From assembly GCA_038496445.1 (NCBI GenBank), contig JALMLS010000017.1, positions 124,001 to 188,000 of the forward strand: a stretch of 64,000 nucleotides of DNA. Direction: 5' to 3'. Each line of letters starts with the position of its first letter. Position 1 is the first letter of the stretch. The translations under genes were made by a program, and so were the position numbers. The notes below the pieces were generated by a model. That model was not told where the DNA came from and made no database searches. It was given only the letters and a program-made list of their open reading frames with translations. This document shows, piece after piece, positions 60,315 to 64,000 of this stretch. The DNA is from Trichosphaerium sp. ATCC 40318. Its lineage: Eukaryota > Discosea > Flabellinia > Trichosidae.

Positions 60315-63300
60315 CTATACTTGTTTAAAATCTCCTATAGAGTTCATATCAAAGCAAGGTAAAACAAGTACCACAAAAGACCAATATAGGCATTTTTATC
60401 CATCTCTTGTTTGATCTTATTCTTTTGATTAAGTCATGTGCTGCAAACTCATTTCCATCACCTTTACGATAACTATTTGTGATTATACGTAACCTACTGT
60501 TACAGAATCCTATAAACTTTTGAAGCCATGCCAAAACCTCTGTAGACGATGTCATAAGTAATACCTTAATATTAAAAAAATTAGTTTGTTGGTTTAACAA
60601 CCATGTGGGCACCTCTGTTTTCTTTGGTCGTTTTTTAAGCAGTCGCAAAATCTCTTTATTTTCAACGGACATATTATCATCGACCCACAATATAAGACAT
60701 CGTGCATCTCTGTACTTTAACTTGAACTCTCTGTGATTCATATTATTTGTGCACTTATAATAAACAAGATATCGTGGTAGTATCTAGTGGTAAAACATAA
60801 TAAATCAATTGATGAAAGAGAAAAACAAGTAAAGTGAGTACTTGGTTTTTAGAGAAAACTACTATCTCGTCATAGTCAGGCTTTTCATTTTTTGTACAAG
60901 GATAGCAATTTGAAGCACTCGTTGTTTTTTTAACAATGGCATAGTGTGAATCATATCCAGCCTTTACAAATTAGAAACAATAGAAAACAGATGATACCTT
61001 GCATCCTTTTCCATGAAGGCTATTTGAATCATTTGTGCTAGGCTTCTCAGTTGCTGGATATGGCTTTCCCATCATCACCCAGGAAATTAACATGCACGGA
61101 TTCTTTGTAGGACTACTTCCCCATTCGGCATAAACTCTTCCTGCAGTGTTGTTAAAGCAAACTCAAAAAAGAATTAGTTGCTAGTTACCATAGTCAGGGT
61201 ATTGTGTGAAGTAGATACCATTTCCTATAAGAGTTAAATAGTTAGAGCATTAACACTGTGTTGGGTTTTTTGCACCAAAGAATCCTGCATCTTTCTTGTT
61301 TTTAGTTTTGCTTGGTTCCTTAAAATTCGCTGAAGCGATTTGGAAACTGACTTCCTAAATTATGTTACACCATTACACATATACTTTGAGTTTTTGTACC
61401 TCTTTTGTACCATGAAATCCAGCAATTAGATTTATTGCTTCATTTCCAGAAACACGTAAAATGTACTTCTTTAAATGATTCAAAGTACGTTCTTGTGCTT
61501 CTTTTGTCTCTTTATCCACAACAGAATTGCTTTCTATGGAATCTATTGTCATTAAAGTTAAAACTACCACATGAACTAACTAACACACACGACTTACCTG
61601 AGGTTTTAGCCAAAATAACTTTGTTTAGGAGACTTTTGTGTTGTGCTCTAAAGTTTGCTTCTAGTTTTGGATTGTGGAAGAATACAATCTTCTCCACTTC
61701 AAAAAATGAGTCACTATGTGTACCCACAAACTTACAGGTCTAAAAATTACAGTGGTATATACCAGTTTTTTTATGGTATATACCACTTTTTTCAACAAAA
61801 TGGTATATGGACTGGTATATACCATTTTGAAATACCACTTTTTTTAGAAATTAAGTGAATAAAAAAGTGGTATATGGAAGTGGTATATACCACTTTTCAT
61901 TCACATAATGAGACCTTCTAAAAATGGTATATAAAGTGGTATATACCACTTTTTTATGGTATGTGGTATATACCACCTTTTTATTGGTATATACCACTTT
62001 TATGGTATGCTTCAAGAAGGTCATTAAGGAGCTTTTTGGTAATGGGTTTTCTTGTTGAACGATCATAGACGCCATACATTGAACGGTGCGTAGAGACTTT
62101 AGTATATCATAGAATCTAACCAAACCAAGCTCATTCGAACCGCAGGACCTGATTCCAGTACCAACATTAAGGAAACTATATTGCAGGTATTATACAGACG
62201 TTCGTGAGTACCAGACAAAGTTTTATTTTATTTTCGTTTGATATACATTAACCGACCTCCGTAGGCCTTAGTAATTGATGGATTCAGGTGGGACAACTTT
62301 CATTAGGTGCGCAGCATGTTTTTACAGTAGACACAGAAAGCTCATGGAGATGGACGAATTTTACAGACGCCCATAGTAATGTAACTGTAGTGGACATTGT
62401 CCAAAACTTGTAACTCACAAACTGTGTATTAAATAAAGTGTATTTTCTGGAATTGCAGGTGTACCATAAGTAGGCATAAAGTGGTATATAAGAGTGGTAT
62501 ATACCATGAAAAACTGGTATATAAAAGTGGTATATAACTGGTATATACCTAAAAAAAGTGGTATAAAAAAGTGGTATATTTTTTTTTTTCTGGTGAAAAA
62601 AAGTGGTATATTTTCTGTTTTTATACCTGTTTTTTTTGGTATATTGTTGGTATATTTGGTCAATATACCACTTTTTTTGGTATATTTCGGTCAAAATATA
62701 CCACTTTTTTTGGTATATACCATAAAAAACTGGTATAAAAAAGTGGTATAAAAGTGGTATATACCAAAAAAACTGGTATATTTTTTTAGACCTGTATAAA
62801 ACATATTGTAAGCTCTTAAGTACTCAGCTTGACATTCCTGTCCAGAATAAATTAGCTTAGCACTTTTTTTTTTTGAAGTGTACTTGTGTCGTTTCAGTGC
62901 TGACAAGAGAAGTCCATCTCAACCCTTGATACTTTTTTTTATCTTCCTTCCAAATGCCTTGTTTAAGAAATTCTTTTTCATATAAGCTGCTCCAAAAATA
63001 TTGACGCTTAGGCAGTACAGGAAAGCCTTCTTCCAGATGTGATAAAGTTACAACATGTCCTAGTATCTATGTCAAAATAACCTACGCATAGTTTACTTGC
63101 CTGTGCTCTTACATTTGTATGGAGAATCTGTTATCTCTATAAACTGTCCATTTTGAACTTTAACTGGACACAGTTTACGTAGTGTAGCTTTTAATCGCCT
63201 TGTATATGCATCAAGAGTTTTCTAAAAAATCCAATAAGTTTTGTTGTGGTAGTCAAAAAGCATACTGTCCATAGCCATGGCGCTACTCCTCTTATGACAA

Positions 63301-64000
63301 TGTTTATTATGTTATTATGGTATGACAACACAATGGTATTTTCATAAAAATCAGTCAATACAACCAAGTTTGAAAACCATTGAAACTCTTTGTTTCGGAA
63401 TTCTAGATTGCTTGTAAAAACAAAAAAATTGGTACTTTGACATACTTTGTAAGTGTTTCTGCAAATTGTTAAAAACACTTGTTGCAGGAGTGTATAATAA
63501 CCTTATCTTGTATGCCAAGAACTTTAACTTGTGACGCATTATCTCATATTTAGGAGGAAGTACCTTTAACAAAAGTAAACTCAGAATAACTTGGACTAAT
63601 TATTGTCATATGGGTTTTGTTTTTAAAGGTACCACTTTTTGAGAAGTCTTGGCTATTGTATCAACGACAGTTTTTGAAATATTGTTATCCATTGTGTGTA
63701 CATATGACAATAACTTCCAATTTGTTGATGACTTGTACAAACGAAATACTTGTGGCAAATCACCTTGTGCAGCTTGTGTTTGTTTAACTAATGTGATACT
63801 TTTCTTTTGTTGAGTCAACGGTGGAAAGTAAAACATATCAGCCTTAGGTAGTAGTGATATGATTAAATATCCTTCAGAACCATATATTGCCTAACAATAA
63901 AAGTCAACCTCTTGCTTCAAAACGTGTACAATAGTTTTACAAAAATTACAAGATGGATGTGCCTTGAGTACTACATTAAAGCAGCGACCGGATGAAAGGA
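60315..64000 (-). CDS. PARP-family ADP-ribosyltransferase with C-terminal receiver-like domain, 5' end outside window
   Basis: The PARP catalytic domain is visible: EAINLIAGFHGTKE (His), DAGFFGAGNGIYFTQYPDYG (Tyr), ISWVMMGKPYPATE, GKGCKAGYDSHYAIVKK, and PDYDEIVVFSKNQILPRYLV (Glu and C-terminal strand). The H-Y-E triad is plausible. A final domain follows: CLILWVDDNMSVENKEILRL, NIKVLLMTSSTEVLAWLQKF, RLRIITNSYRKGDGNEFAAH and KMPILVFCG. It has the alternating strands and acidic 'VDDN' start of a receiver or TIR-like fold. Upstream exons include a degenerate zinc-finger-like FNVVLKAHPSCNFCKTIVHV (SWIM-like). Exons at 62000-63560 are tentative. Two introns carry the TGGTATATACCA arrays. The stop at 60315 assumes a last small exon ending DFKQV. 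Confidence 0.7.
61748..62010. repeat. Array A of the palindrome TGGTATATACCA
   Basis: About a dozen copies of TGGTATATACCA or its half (GTGGTATAT, ATACCACTTT) occur in 260 bp, spaced by T/A runs. The 12-mer is its own reverse complement, so the array can fold into many hairpins. It lies just upstream (on the gene strand) of the PARP exon beginning TCKFVGTHSDSF. Confidence 0.9.
62479..62787. repeat. Array B of the palindrome TGGTATATACCA
   Basis: About twenty whole or half copies in 310 bp (GTGGTATATA, CTGGTATATA, ATATACCAC), with many degenerate forms. It lies in the intron following the PARP exon that ends AYNMFYT. Separated from array A by about 470 bp of ordinary sequence. Confidence 0.88.

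Noticed and set aside
62120-62150. tRNA T-arm-like GGTTCGAATGAGC on the minus strand
   Set aside because: The flanking bases do not form a T-stem, no anticodon or acceptor arms fit, and the stretch reads as a PARP exon.
62284-62694. Open frames of 80-136 codons across the palindrome array
   Set aside because: They encode only translated TGGTATATACCA repeats (YTTFIYQF-like) and would be simple-sequence artefacts.

Overview
The window is nuclear DNA from a compact, intron-rich protist genome. The exons are AT-rich and the introns are mostly 35-60 nt, often starting GTACGT or GTAAG and ending TAG or CAG; a few are only 23-31 nt. Neighbouring genes are separated by 50-400 bp and lie on both strands. 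There are no bacterial operons, tRNA or rRNA genes, CRISPR arrays or recognisable transposons. The gene set (CH/filamin proteins, F-box/LRR families, TKL kinase, Dsc3, GT31, PARPs with extra domains, a PA-domain multipass receptor) points to a free-living, probably amoeboid unicellular eukaryote. Amoebozoan-like is my best guess, but the sequence does not settle it. TAA, TAG and TGA are all used as stops.

Layout, left to right. 1-0.84 kb: 3' part of an F-box gene (-). 0.9-2.0 kb: mitochondrial cyclophilin with a 3-nt microexon. 2.2-14.7 kb: one giant gene coding for tandem calponin-homology domains, a filamin repeat, a PB1-like segment, two SERAC1-like hydrolase domains without the nucleophile serine, then about 15 more filamin repeats. 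14.8-19.2 kb: an unknown gene, a six-repeat 'DWY...YP' protein, a membrane-anchored DUF427 protein and an SH3b-repeat protein. 20.4-26.1 kb: an RBBP4/MSI1 histone chaperone and two LRR genes. 26.4-31.2 kb: a GT31 glycosyltransferase, a broken YwqK/MORN-like gene, an endonuclease/exonuclease/phosphatase protein and a PSI-domain secreted protein. 31.3-39.3 kb: a Q-rich TKL kinase, a uridine kinase/UPRT, and an ankyrin-F-box-Ras-like GTPase fusion. 40.1-47.4 kb: a PA-domain multipass receptor-like protein, queuine tRNA-ribosyltransferase, a Dsc3-like membrane E3-ligase subunit, a secreted DUF1349-like protein and a small secreted candidate. 48-52 kb: two intronless F-box/LRR genes flanking GPN3. 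52-58.4 kb: PGS1, a coiled-coil protein, an unknown small membrane protein, EMC7 and the F1-ATPase assembly factor Atp11 with a SAP-like tail. 58.4-64 kb: an FAD monooxygenase-like gene and the 3' part of a PARP gene with a C-terminal receiver-like domain, whose introns hold arrays of the palindrome TGGTATATACCA.

Functional threads. Several genes serve mitochondria (cyclophilin, PGS1 for cardiolipin precursor, Atp11) and the ER/Golgi (EMC7, Dsc3, GT31). Ubiquitin signalling is over-represented: four F-box genes, one fused to a GTPase, plus Dsc3. Many genes are divergent pairs sharing very short promoters. The hexamer CACGTG is strongly over-represented, mostly in introns and intergenic DNA.
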